A stretch of 64,000 nucleotides of DNA from CAYOUV01 sp963790075 (lineage in GTDB: Bacteria > Chloroflexota > Anaerolineae > Anaerolineales > Villigracilaceae): assembly GCA_963790075.1 (NCBI GenBank), contig CAWBNG010000003.1, forward strand, positions 1-64,000, given 5' to 3'. This document shows, piece after piece, positions 52,957 through 62,228 of this stretch. The notes beneath the pieces were generated by a model. The model saw only the letters and a list, made by a program, of their open reading frames with translations, had not been told where the DNA came from and ran no database searches. Every line of letters starts with the position of its first letter. Within the stretch, counting starts at the first letter, position 1. The position numbers and the translations under genes are program-made.

Positions 52957-53138
52957 TGACTAATCCATCAGTTTGGTAAAGTCAGAAGTGCAATAAACGT
53001 AATTCCGAACGCTCTAGAATCTAAGTAACAATAGCATGAGTGGGTGGATGGCGTGGGGAGCAAGTAGCCGAACTTATAACTGCCTTATTATAGCTCGACA
53101 ATGTATTGTAGATTTCTATTTGGGATTTTATGAATTCA

Positions 53139-53177
53139 AAAGCGCTGTCGAGAGGACAGCGCTTTGCTTTTTTTTAT
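53139..53177. terminator. Terminator between DUF6790 and aldolase genes
   Basis: AAAGCGCTGTC and GACAGCGCTTT form an 11-bp stem with a 5-nt loop, followed on the plus strand by TGCTTTTTTTTA. It also lies just after the aldolase stop on the minus strand, where the tail is TTTTGAATTC. Confidence 0.8.
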
Positions 53178-53181
53178 CTGG

Positions 53182-54258
53182 TCAGGCAATTTTGATGCCC
53201 GGGTCCAAGTAGACGTCCTGAATGGTATGCAGCAGCTTGACCCCCTCCGCCATCGGGCGCTGGAAGGCCTTGCGACCTGAGATCAAGCCGGTGCCGCCGG
53301 CGCGTTTGTTGATCACCGCCGTGGCGGCTGCGTCTGCAAAGTCGTTGGCACCCGAGGCCCCGCCGCTGTTGATCATGCCGATGCGCCCCATGTAGCAGTT
53401 CGCAATCTGGTAACGGCACAGGTCGATCGGATGGTCGCTGGTCAGTTCGCTGTAAATGCGCTTGTCGAACTTGCCGTACGATACCCCGTCAGTGTTGAGA
53501 GCCAGGTAGCCGCCATTATTCTGGGCCAGCTTCTGCTTGACGATATCAGCTTCGATCGTGACACCGATGTGATTGGCCTGCCCGGTCAGGTCGGCCGAGA
53601 CATGGTAGTCCTTATCTTTCTTGAAGGCCTCGTTGCGGGTGTAGCACCACAGCACGGTCGCCATACCCAGCTCGTGCGCCAGGTTGAAGGCCTGCGCGAT
53701 CTCGATCAGTTCGCGGTGCGAATCGTCCGAGCCGAAGTAGATCGTCGCGCCGACAGCGGCTGCACCCATGTCGTAGGCTTCCTCGACTGTGCCAAAGAGA
53801 ATTTGCTCGAAGGTGTTGGGATAACTCATCAACTCGTTGTGGTTGATCTTGACGATGAAGGGAATCTTGTGCGCGTACTTGCGCGACATAATCCCCAGCA
53901 CGCCAAAGGTGGAAGCGACCGCGTTGCAGCCGCCCTCGATCGCCAGTTCGACGATCTTCTCGGGGTCGAAGTAATCCGGGTTCTTGGCAAAACTGGCGCC
54001 GCCCGAATGTTCGATACCCTGGTCGACCGGCAGGATTGACATATAGCCCGTCCCCCCCAGCCGGCCATGTTCGTACAGCCAGGCTAGATTACCGAGCACA
54101 CGGTTGTTACGATCAGACTGCATGAAAATGCGGTCGACGAAATCGGGACCTGGTAGATGCAGTCGTTCTTTGGGGATCTTGGGTGTATCGAAACCAAGCA
54201 ACTTTTCGGCTCTATCACCCAAAAGGGATTGCAGGTCAGTCGTCTTTTCAATTACCAT
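53182..54258 (-). CDS. fbaB: Class I fructose-bisphosphate aldolase (FbaB/DhnA type)
   Basis: The Schiff-base aldolase splits fructose 1,6-bisphosphate in glycolysis or joins trioses in gluconeogenesis. I start it at MVIEKTTDLQSLLGDRAEKL, which has AGGAGAAAACC upstream; a longer frame has no support. The 358-residue protein has SILPVDQGIEHSGGASF early and FIVKINHNELMSYPN. EADIVKQKL probably holds the Schiff-base Lys. MINSGGASGANDF and GGTGLISGRKAFQRP give the phosphate-binding end. Length and motifs fit the FbaB group rather than the zinc class II enzymes. Confidence 0.94.
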   Translation of the reverse strand: MVIEKTTDLQSLLGDRAEKLLGFDTPKIPKERLHLPGPDFVDRIFMQSDRNNRVLGNLAWLYEHGRLGGTGYMSILPVDQGIEHSGGASFAKNPDYFDPEKIVELAIEGGCNAVASTFGVLGIMSRKYAHKIPFIVKINHNELMSYPNTFEQILFGTVEEAYDMGAAAVGATIYFGSDDSHRELIEIAQAFNLAHELGMATVLWCYTRNEAFKKDKDYHVSADLTGQANHIGVTIEADIVKQKLAQNNGGYLALNTDGVSYGKFDKRIYSELTSDHPIDLCRYQIANCYMGRIGMINSGGASGANDFADAAATAVINKRAGGTGLISGRKAFQRPMAEGVKLLHTIQDVYLDPGIKIA

Positions 54259-54644
54259 GGTTTTCTCCTTTTCCGGCGAAACCTTCGCCGAGGTCTTGTT
54301 ATCTCGCTCTGCACACAAGCGAAGTATGTGGGGTTTCCTGCTGCGGTTTGGCTCCGTAATAGCACTGTGGTTTGTCTTCCCTGGTGAAACTTGGGTTATG
54401 CAAAAGATCGACCAGGGGACATTAAATTTATGTCTTGATTATAACCACAAACTTGTGGCGGGGATCCATCCAGAACGCATTGTACCCTTCACTGGTCCTT
54501 AAGCCACCAGCAAAAAAGTCAGATTTGTGGCAAAATAAAGGTCAGCCTATTTTACGATTTGCGGCTGAGCAAGTATAATGTGTCCAACGGCTGCTGCATG
54601 AGGCCAATTCAGCACTTCCTCGTATATCCATTCAGGAGGTACCT
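54259..54644. other. Divergent intergenic region between fbaB and the 54645 gene
   Basis: The 386 bases hold no gene. On the minus strand a TATAAT (54438-54443) would give the aldolase mRNA a leader of about 170 bases. A short inverted repeat (CCACA/TGTGG, 54445-54458) lies immediately upstream of it. On the plus strand, the promoter at 54551-54579 serves the next gene. Confidence 0.45.
54551..54579 (+). promoter_or_regulatory. Promoter of the 54645 gene
   Basis: TTTACG (54551-54556), 17-bp spacer, TATAAT (54574-54579). The ATG follows 65 bases later with AGGAGGT as ribosome-binding site. Confidence 0.6.
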
Positions 54645-55172
54645 ATGAGCGAATATTTTGAGCGCGTTACCGGCCAACAGGATCTGTTCAAGAAACTGGC
54701 GAGCCATATCCCCGGCTTCAGCGGTTATGTCGAACGTCAGAACCGCCGCGCGGCTGACAAACTGCTGCGCGAGACCGTAGCAAACCGCTTTACCGAATTA
54801 TACAAACACGCCTCGAACATCCAGAGTGATATGGTCGGCCAGGGGATGATCAGCCTGGTGGACGACATGGAACAAGCGTCCATTAAACTGCAAACTTTTG
54901 CGGATAAGATCCGCACTTCATCCTATGGCTATGCAGGCTTCTTCGATGCGGTCAAAATCAATGAGCAAGAATTGACACAGTTGTATCAGTTCGATATGGC
55001 TTTCTTTGACCTGGCTGACCAGATCGGCCACGCCCTTGACAACGTCGAAACTAGCATTGGAGATGAAGAAGGCCTGCCAGCCGCTATCCGCAATCTGATC
55101 AGCCTGGCCCGTCAAGCAGTAGAGACATTCGATCGTCGCTATGATATGATCAACGGTGGCAGCCAGGCCTAG
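54645..55172 (+). CDS. Helical protein of unknown function
   Basis: The 175-residue protein is hydrophilic and nearly all helical, with long amphipathic runs such as VERQNRRAADKLLRETVANR and LVDDMEQASIKLQTFADKIR. It has no signal peptide and no membrane segment, so it is cytoplasmic. A very good AGGAGGT ribosome-binding site and promoter precede it, so it is probably well expressed. It is 72 bases before the FAD/FeS subunit gene and may share its transcript, but nothing in the sequence ties it to molybdenum chemistry. I do not recognise the family. Confidence 0.8.
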   Translation: MSEYFERVTGQQDLFKKLASHIPGFSGYVERQNRRAADKLLRETVANRFTELYKHASNIQSDMVGQGMISLVDDMEQASIKLQTFADKIRTSSYGYAGFFDAVKINEQELTQLYQFDMAFFDLADQIGHALDNVETSIGDEEGLPAAIRNLISLARQAVETFDRRYDMINGGSQA

Positions 55173-55244
55173 CAATTCCATCCAAATCCATTCGACACGG
55201 GGGAATATTCCCCCGTGTCGACACCATCGAAGGAGAACCTTTAT

Positions 55245-56693
55245 ATGTGGCATGACTATTTCAGTGCCGCCACCACAGACGAGGTGATCCAACTTCTGGC
55301 CGAAAAGAGGGAAAGCGCTCGCATCGTTGCGGGTGCTACGGACCTGATCCTGGAGCTTGAACGCGGAGTCCGCCGTGGTATCGAAACGCTGATAGACATC
55401 ACTCGCATCCCGGACCTCGACCAGATCACCCTGGACGAGGCCGAGGTCATCCACCTCGGCCCGCTCGTCACCCACAACCATTGCGCCGCTTCCAAACTCA
55501 TCCGCGAACGCGCTTACCCGTTGGCTCGCGCCTGCTGGGAAGTTGGCGCACCCCAAATTCGCAATCGCGGTACCGTGGCCGGCAATCTGATTACCGCTTC
55601 TCCTGCCAACGACACCATCACGCCGCTGATGGCGCTGGGAGCCTGGGTCACACTGGCCTCCGCTCGAGGCCAGCGCAAGGTAATGCTGCGTGACTTTTAC
55701 ACTGGCGTTCGCCGGACCGTCATGGGGGCAGATGAAATGTTGGTGGACATCGCCTTCCCGGCGCTAATCAAATCATCAAACGTTTCCTTCACCCAACGCG
55801 GGACGTTTATCAAAATAGCATTACGTCGCGCTCAGGCTATCTCAGTGGTCAACGTTGCGATTGTGCTCAGCCTGAGCGGGGAGACCGTCAAATCAGCCTC
55901 GATTGCACTCGGGGCGGTTTCGCCCACGATAATCCTGGTTCCAGAAGTGGACAAGTATCTGGCCGAAAAGGAACTGACTGATAAGGTGATTGGTGAAGCT
56001 GCGAAGCTTGCCATGCAGGCCAGCTCACCGATTGACGATCTGCGTGGATCAGCCGCATACCGGCGCGAGATGGTCCGCGTTTGCACAGCACGCGGATTGA
56101 AGGCCCTGCGCGATGGACAGGAGCAGGCCGGGTACCCGTCTGATCCGGTGATGCTGTGGGGCAAGCCAACCAACGGCGCAAACAAACCGATTGAAAGCAT
56201 CAGGCATACCGAGGGCTCTCCCATTCACACCACAATCAACGGCAAAGAATACACTTTCAACAGTGGGCACGAAAAAACTTTGCTGCGTTTGCTGCGCGAA
56301 GAAGCGGGACTAACCGGCACAAAAGAAGGCTGCGCAGAAGGCGAGTGCGGTGCCTGCACCGTCTATCTGGACGACAAAGCAGTCATGGCCTGCCTGGTCC
56401 CCGCGCCGCGCGCCCATAACGCCAAGATCACTACTGTGGAAGGCCTGGCCATTGGAAGCCAAATACACCCCGTCCAACAGGCTTTCATCGCGGATGATGC
56501 AGTCCAATGCGGCTATTGCACCCCGGGATTCATCATGTCGGGCGCCAAACTCCTGGAGGAGCGTCCCAATCCAACCCGGAACGAGATCGAGCAAGCGATT
56601 ACCGGCAACCTGTGCCGTTGCACTGGATATTACAAAATAGTCCAGGCCATCGAAGATGCCAGTAAGGTTAAAGCAGAGGTGAAACGTGGGTAG
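55245..56693 (+). CDS. Molybdenum hydroxylase FAD and [2Fe-2S] subunits, fused
   Basis: I start this at MWHDYFSAATTDEVIQLL with AAGGAG 9 bases upstream. The 482-residue protein joins two subunits that are usually separate. Residues about 1-285 are the FAD subunit: VAGATDLILELERG and APQIRNRGTVAGNLITASPA bind FAD. Residues about 325-482 are the iron-sulfur subunit. The plant-ferredoxin-like cluster is CAEGECGACTVYLDD followed by the fourth Cys, and the second is CGYCTPGF and, later, NLCRCTGYY. It passes electrons from the Mo site to FAD. The Mo subunit follows after the small membrane protein. Confidence 0.93.
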   Translation: MWHDYFSAATTDEVIQLLAEKRESARIVAGATDLILELERGVRRGIETLIDITRIPDLDQITLDEAEVIHLGPLVTHNHCAASKLIRERAYPLARACWEVGAPQIRNRGTVAGNLITASPANDTITPLMALGAWVTLASARGQRKVMLRDFYTGVRRTVMGADEMLVDIAFPALIKSSNVSFTQRGTFIKIALRRAQAISVVNVAIVLSLSGETVKSASIALGAVSPTIILVPEVDKYLAEKELTDKVIGEAAKLAMQASSPIDDLRGSAAYRREMVRVCTARGLKALRDGQEQAGYPSDPVMLWGKPTNGANKPIESIRHTEGSPIHTTINGKEYTFNSGHEKTLLRLLREEAGLTGTKEGCAEGECGACTVYLDDKAVMACLVPAPRAHNAKITTVEGLAIGSQIHPVQQAFIADDAVQCGYCTPGFIMSGAKLLEERPNPTRNEIEQAITGNLCRCTGYYKIVQAIEDASKVKAEVKRG

Positions 56694-57108
56694 ATATGAG
56701 AAAAATGCTTACCGACAGGTAAAACCCCGCAATCGGGATCTGCATCCGGTTTGGCGTGGGATTGGCTGCCTGATCCTTTTGATCCTGCCGCTCATGTCGT
56801 ATGCCGGTGCAGTCCTCATCGTCGATTATGGCATCTCACAGCGCTGGCCGATTCCACGTGAATTGCTCGGGCGCCCGCAATTGCCAGAGATCCTCTTCAA
56901 ATTGCCATCGATTGCCCAGATATTTTATCCGGTATTAGGTTGGATCAACATTTATGCCTACCTGGCGGTTGGAGTGATCATCCTGGTACTTCTGGTTGGA
57001 ATTTTGTCCTTTGGATACGCTTTGATGTATCGCTACGTCGGACCACCACAATATTCACCGATCGACGCACCCCCAACCGGTCGCAAGGTAAAGCGGTATA
57101 AACGCTAA
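56686..57108 (+). CDS. Small two-helix membrane protein
   Basis: The 140-residue protein starts with GTG and overlaps the previous gene by 8 bases. It has transmembrane segments at about 22-46 and 84-113 with a loop between. Both ends are basic (YEKNAYRQVKPRNRD and GRKVKRYKR), which puts both in the cytoplasm. I recognise no family. Its tight place between the two hydroxylase genes suggests it could help anchor the enzyme at the membrane, but this rests on position alone. Confidence 0.75.
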   Translation: MGRYEKNAYRQVKPRNRDLHPVWRGIGCLILLILPLMSYAGAVLIVDYGISQRWPIPRELLGRPQLPEILFKLPSIAQIFYPVLGWINIYAYLAVGVIILVLLVGILSFGYALMYRYVGPPQYSPIDAPPTGRKVKRYKR

Positions 57109-57145
57109 GCGGGGTCATCTCCCCCGGAAATTAAATTGATAGATT

Positions 57146-59330
57146 ATGAAAACAATTGGTAAATCCGTCACACGCATCGATGCCCGTGGTAAGGTAACCG
57201 GCGAAACGCTTTATTCCGGCGACCTGACCATGCCAGGCATGCTTTTCATGAAAACCCTTTTCGCAGGTCGACCACACGCCCGCGTCGTCCACATAGACAC
57301 CACCAAGGCGGAGGCTTTGCCAGGTGTTATTGCAGTCTTTACCGCCAAAGATGTTCCGGTCAATGAATACGGACTGCAGAAGCCCGACCAGCCGGTATTA
57401 TGCGGCCCGGGTTCAAGCAAATCCGGCGGGGATATTGTCCGCTTTGTGGGCGACCAAGTCGCTGCGATTGTCGCTGAAACAGAGGCCCTCGCCGCTCAGG
57501 CGCGTGACCTGATAGAAGTCGCGTACCAGGACCTGCCGGTTGTCACCAATGCAGTCGAAGCCATGAAGCCCGAGGTAACACTGGTACACCCCGAGCTCGG
57601 GGACAGCAATATTTGCGTCCACTACAAGATTCGCAAAGGCGATATCAAGGCTGGTTTCGACCAGGCGGAGGTGATTGTCGAAGGCGAATACCACACACCC
57701 TTCCAGGAACATGCCTATCTCCAACCTGAAGCCGGTCTTTCCTACATCGACGAAGAAGGCCGAATCACGATCAAGGCCGGCGGGCAATGGACACATGCCG
57801 ACCGCGAACAGGTCGCCCACGCACTGGGATTGCCGAATGAGCAGGTGCGCGTGATCTATCCTGCCATCGGTGGAGCCTTCGGTGGGCGCGAGGATATGTC
57901 CGTTCAAATCGTGCTCGGCCTGGCAACCCAGAAATTACAGAAACCGGTCAAGATCATCTGGTCGCGGCAGGAATCGATCATCGGCCATGGCAAGCGCCAT
58001 CCAATCGTATTGCGCGCAAAATGGGGCGCAACCAAAGACGGAAAGCTGGTCGCGGTTGAGAATGAGATCGTCGGAGACGCCGGGGCCTACATGTACACAA
58101 CCAACAAGGTCTTGGGCAACTCAACCATCACCGGCACCGGTCCATACTTCATTCCCAATGTCAGCGAAGATGTTTACGGCGTCTATACCAATAATATCCC
58201 TGGTGCAGCCTTCCGCGGATTTGGCGCGCCGCAGGCCGCTTATATGGCCGAAATGCAGATGGAAAAGCTGGCAGAAAAGCTGAAGATGGATCCGGTTGAA
58301 TTCCGCATGAAGAATGCTCTGCGGGACGGAGACACGCTTGGGGTTGGCACCCCACCGCCAGGCCCGGTCAGTGTCCCGCAGGTCATCGAGTTCCGCGGCC
58401 GAAAAATTCGGCTGGAATAAAAAAGTCAAAGAGTCGGAGCCGTTCCCGTCCCACATCAAACGCGGACGCGGTTTAGCTGCCGGCTTCAAGAACGTCGGTT
58501 TTTCGTTCGGGTACCAGGAGAATTGCTGGGCGCGGGTTGAAATCCACGGCAAGGCCAATATCGAACAGGTCATTTGCTGGCACGCTGGCGCAGAAGTAGG
58601 ACAGGGGTCCCACACCGTCATGGCGCAGATGGCAGCCGAAGCAGTCGGCGCGCCATTCGAGAAGGTCACCATGATCACTTCCGACTCGGCCACCATGGGC
58701 AATTCCGGTTCTGTTTCTGCTTCACGCATGACCTTTATGGCCGGGAATGCCATCAAGGGCGCTGGTGAAGCCGCCCTAAAAAAGTGGCTGGCGGAGGAAC
58801 GCCCGGCGATTGCCGAGTACAAATACCTCGCTCCGCCAACCGAGCCCTTTGACCCGGAGACCGGTCACTCCATGCCCAATTTTTCGTACTCATATGTGGC
58901 TGAAGCGGTCGAAATCGAAGTGGATACCGAGACCGGCCAACTGAGGGTGTTGCGGGTGGTTTGCGCCGACGATGTTGGTCAGGCCATCAACCCGGAACTT
59001 GTGATTGGGCAAATCGAAGGCGGGGTCGTTCAGGCGCAAGGCTACGCAATCTCGGAAGACTTCAAAACCAAAGACGGTCGTGTTTTGACCGATCAATTCA
59101 GCACCTATCTAATCCCGACCATCTGGGACATCCCGGAGAAGGTCGAGTCGGTATTGGTCGAAATCCCCGAGCCAAACGGACCTTGGGGGGCACGCGGCAT
59201 GGGCGAACTACCCTTCTTGCCGCTGGCGCCTGCAATTGCGGCCGCGATTCACGACGCAACCGGTGTGTGGATCGATGAATTCCCCTTCACACCGGAACGT
59301 GTGCTGCGCGCGCTAGGTAAGATCAAATAG
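57146..59330 (+). pseudogene. Molybdenum hydroxylase large (Mo) subunit with +1 frameshift near 58390
   Basis: The first frame (57146-58420) covers the N-terminal domain and Mo-binding motifs GGAFGGRED and AAFRGFGAPQA. The Arg in FRGFG matches the xanthine dehydrogenase substrate Arg, and the CO-dehydrogenase loop AYRCSFR is absent. The text then goes over to the next frame, which continues AAEKFGWNKKVKE, then AEVGQGSHTVMAQMAAEA, and ends with RGMGELP holding the catalytic Glu. One T too many in GAGTTCC (about 58388-58393) would explain it; without it the protein is about 728 residues. It may be a sequencing error. Substrate is a purine or other heterocycle or aldehyde. Confidence 0.9.
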
Positions 59331-59332
59331 AA

Positions 59333-60028
59333 TTGAACAAGTTAAAATATTTATTCATCCGCCACCGTTACAAAGTTGCGGTTTTTGTCTTACTGGCGGG
59401 CGCATCCGGATTCTGCACCATGCTGGTGGCAGCACGCATCGCTTACAGCGACTCAAGAGAATATCTGAGCCTGGTCTGGAATCTGTTCCTGGCTTGGATT
59501 CCATTTATGATCGCCTACTTTGCTTACAGCATCTCTTGGCGACGCGCACTGCTGTATCTCGCGATTCCGGTGATGGCGCTGTTGTGGCTGCTCTTTTTCC
59601 CAAACGCCCCCTACATCCTGACCGATTTACAGCATCTGAGCCAGGTATCCCATTCCGCGCCATTATGGTTCGATGTGATCCTGTTGATCTGGTTTTCCTG
59701 GACTGGCATGTTGTTGGGTCTTGTCTCATTATATTTGATGCAGGAAATCGTTCGGCGAAATTTCGGGCGCACGCGTGGCTGGGTCTTTGTCTTTCTGGTT
59801 TCCGGTTTGAGCAGCCTGGGCGTATACATGGGCCGTTTCCTGCGCTGGAACAGTTGGGATATCCTGCAAAATCCGTCTGAGATCGCCGTGGATGTGTTGG
59901 GTTTTGCCATCGAACCCAATATGCGATTATTTGCCTTCACAACACTGTTCACTATCTTTTTCCTGTTTGTCTATTTAACACTCTATGCCTTCGGTCATCT
60001 CCTGCGGGAAGACATTTCATCCAGCTAA
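59333..60028 (+). CDS. DUF1361 membrane protein
   Basis: The 231-residue protein starts with TTG 2 bases after the Mo-subunit stop. It has about six transmembrane segments. LFLAWIPFMIAYFAYSI and LLWLLFFPNAPYILTDLQHL are the DUF1361 signatures, and SSLGVYMGRFLRWNSWDIL is also typical. The family has no known function. Being in the same run as the hydrolase genes suggests cotranscription, but the hairpin after it probably ends the transcript. Confidence 0.88.
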   Translation: MNKLKYLFIRHRYKVAVFVLLAGASGFCTMLVAARIAYSDSREYLSLVWNLFLAWIPFMIAYFAYSISWRRALLYLAIPVMALLWLLFFPNAPYILTDLQHLSQVSHSAPLWFDVILLIWFSWTGMLLGLVSLYLMQEIVRRNFGRTRGWVFVFLVSGLSSLGVYMGRFLRWNSWDILQNPSEIAVDVLGFAIEPNMRLFAFTTLFTIFFLFVYLTLYAFGHLLREDISSS

Positions 60029-60050
60029 TCCAAATCGAGCAACTGCAAAG

Positions 60051-60070
60051 GCACAGGTTTTCACCTGTGT
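60051..60070 (+). terminator. Hairpin between DUF1361 and yqeB
   Basis: CACAGGT and ACCTGTG pair across a 4-nt TTTC loop, followed by a weak T-rich tail. It lies 23 bases after the DUF1361 stop. Confidence 0.35.
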
Positions 60071-60096
60071 CTATCACTTTGTGGTTTAATTAACAC

Positions 60097-60915
60097 ATGT
60101 CGAAATTGATACTCCTACGCGGCGGTGGAGACCTGGCATCCGGCGTCGCTTTCCGTTTGCATCGTGCCGGTTTAAATGTCCTAATCACCGAACTACCGCA
60201 ACCGCTGGCAGTGCGCAGGCTGGTCTCGCTCAGTGAAGCTGTCTATGACGGACAGATCGTTGTGGAAGGGATCACTGCCAGCCGTGTCAGATCGCTGGAT
60301 CAGGCACTAGATGTCTTCTCCCGGAACGAAATCCCGGTATTAATCGATCCAAAGGCAGAAATCCTGCACCAGGATCCTTCCCTGTTCCGGGTATTGATCG
60401 ACGCACGCCTGATCAAACATCCACCCGATTTGGGGATTGAAGCTGCCCAGTTAGTGATTGGACTCGGTCCCGGATTCGTTGCCGGAGAAAATTGCCATGC
60501 TGTGATCGAAACCAACCGGGGACACTTCCTCGGGCGGGTCTACTGGCAAGGCGCGACCGAAAGCGATACACGTCAACCCGAGGGTGATCCACGGCGCGTC
60601 TTGCGTGCCTCATCGGACGGCTTGGTCATTGCCCATGCAAATATCGGCGACCATATCCAGGCGGGACAGGCCATCGTCGAGGTCAACGGACAGGTAGTCA
60701 AAGCGCCTTTTGCGGGGATGTTGCGGGGACTGATTCACCCAGGGTTGGAGGTAACCGCGGGCATGAAAATCGGCGATTTGGACGCCAGAGATGATGCGCG
60801 GTATGCCAGGCAGATTTCGGATAAATCCCTGGCCATCGGAGGCGCCGTATTGGAAGCCATCCTGAGCCGCCCGGAATTACGGGCGCCGCTTTGGGACCAA
60901 GCCAAATTATGTTGA
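60097..60915 (+). CDS. yqeB: YqeB-type selenium-dependent molybdenum hydroxylase maturation protein
   Basis: The 272-residue protein matches the YqeB/EF2563 family. This family travels with selenium-dependent molybdenum hydroxylases, where a labile selenium atom is placed on the Mo cofactor. It opens with LILLRGGGDLASGVAFRLHR. PRAVRR-like PLAVRRLVSLSEAVYDGQ and VIGLGPGFVAGENCHAVIET are strong family stretches. VEVNGQVVKAPFAGMLRGLI resembles a lipoyl-like half-barrel near the end. Exact chemistry is not settled. It overlaps yqeC by 7 bases. Confidence 0.92.
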   Translation: MSKLILLRGGGDLASGVAFRLHRAGLNVLITELPQPLAVRRLVSLSEAVYDGQIVVEGITASRVRSLDQALDVFSRNEIPVLIDPKAEILHQDPSLFRVLIDARLIKHPPDLGIEAAQLVIGLGPGFVAGENCHAVIETNRGHFLGRVYWQGATESDTRQPEGDPRRVLRASSDGLVIAHANIGDHIQAGQAIVEVNGQVVKAPFAGMLRGLIHPGLEVTAGMKIGDLDARDDARYARQISDKSLAIGGAVLEAILSRPELRAPLWDQAKLC

Positions 60916-62228
60916 CGCTTTCAAAAGCATTGCGGTTGTCATCTGATCCCCGCCTGGCATTCGTTGGCGCGGGGGGCAAGACCACTGCGATATTTCAACT
61001 CGCGCGCCAACTCACCAAACCCGTCATCGTAACAGCCACCACCCACCTCGGCACATGGCAAATCGACTTGGCCGACAGACACGTGATCGTGGAAACACCT
61101 GGTCAAATCGAATCCCTGGACCTTTCGCAAAACGAAGTTATCCTTATCACCAGCTCCGCGGAAGGCGATAGATTAATACCAATCTCAAGTGATTTGCTTA
61201 ATTGGCTACGCGCAAGATGCGATCAGGACCACTCGCCGTTGCTCATCGAAGCGGATGGATCCCGCCAGAAACCACTCAAGGCACCAGCAGAACACGAACC
61301 GCCCTTGCCCGAATTCGTGGATACTGTGGTCGTTGTGGCAGGCCTGTCAGCTCTCGGAAAGCCGCTGACTGCGGAGTGGGTCCATCGGCCAGAGATTTTT
61401 CAGCAGCTCTGCAATGCCCCCGGCGGCGATCCGATTACATCCGAAATGCTGGCTTGTGTTTTGACAAATCCCAATGGTGGTTTGAAAAACATCCCCCACG
61501 CTGCGCGGCGCGTGGCGCTTCTCAACCAGGCCGACACGCCGGATATCCAATCCAGAGCCAGCGCCTTAGCCAACCTGCTCTTACCAACCTACAATACGGT
61601 TCTGATTGGCAGCCTGCAACAGGAAACCATCTTCCTCGCACGCGAGCCCACAGCCGGAATACTCCTGGCAGCGGGTGAAAGCCGGCGCTTCGGTCAGCCC
61701 AAGCAGCTGCTCGCATGGCGCGGCCAAAGCTTTATCCAGGCTGTTGCCAGGGCAGGGCTTGCAGCGGGACTTGATCCCCTGATTGTCGTCACCGGATCTA
61801 ATGCAGAGCAAGTCGAACAGGCTCTGGTTGATTTACCCGTTCAGATCGTCCGCAATCGGGAGTGGCAGGCCGGACAGAGCAGTTCCATCCGTGCTGGATT
61901 GGAAGCCTTGCCAAGCGAAACTGGCGCAGCCATCTTCCTGTTGGCTGACCAACCCCAGGTTACACCGACGATCATCCGCGCGCTAGTCGGGCAGCATGCG
62001 ACAGACCTTGCCCCCATCCTGGCTCCGCTGATCATCGACCGGCGTGGCAATCCGGTTTTGTTCGATCGGGTGACATTTCCCGACTTACTAAAATTGAAGG
62101 GAGATGTCGGAGGTCGTGCCATCTTTTCAAAATACAATGTCGCCTACCTGCCCTGGCATGATGACAGTCTGCTGCTGGATGTCGACACACCGGAAATGTA
62201 CCAGCGCCTGAAAGACACACAGGAATGA
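60909..62228 (+). CDS. YqeC-MocA fusion (selenium cofactor protein + NTP transferase)
   Basis: I start this at MLTLSKALRLSSD; a start six codons earlier is possible. The first part (about 1-240) is YqeC, with a P-loop-like AFVGAGGKTTAIFQLARQL and PLLIEADGSRQKPLKAPAEH. The second part (about 249-440) is a MocA/MobA-type nucleotidyltransferase, with AGILLAAGESRRFGQPKQLL and DQPQVTPTIIRALV. MocA makes molybdopterin cytosine dinucleotide. Fusion of the two steps in one chain fits joint cofactor maturation. It overlaps both yqeB and the next mocA. Confidence 0.92.
   Translation: MLTLSKALRLSSDPRLAFVGAGGKTTAIFQLARQLTKPVIVTATTHLGTWQIDLADRHVIVETPGQIESLDLSQNEVILITSSAEGDRLIPISSDLLNWLRARCDQDHSPLLIEADGSRQKPLKAPAEHEPPLPEFVDTVVVVAGLSALGKPLTAEWVHRPEIFQQLCNAPGGDPITSEMLACVLTNPNGGLKNIPHAARRVALLNQADTPDIQSRASALANLLLPTYNTVLIGSLQQETIFLAREPTAGILLAAGESRRFGQPKQLLAWRGQSFIQAVARAGLAAGLDPLIVVTGSNAEQVEQALVDLPVQIVRNREWQAGQSSSIRAGLEALPSETGAAIFLLADQPQVTPTIIRALVGQHATDLAPILAPLIIDRRGNPVLFDRVTFPDLLKLKGDVGGRAIFSKYNVAYLPWHDDSLLLDVDTPEMYQRLKDTQE

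Noticed and set aside
57146..59330. Carbon monoxide dehydrogenase (CoxL) as the identity of the Mo subunit
   Set aside because: The active-site loop AYRCSFR of form I CO dehydrogenase is absent. The loop here is AAFRGFGAPQA, as in xanthine dehydrogenase-type enzymes.
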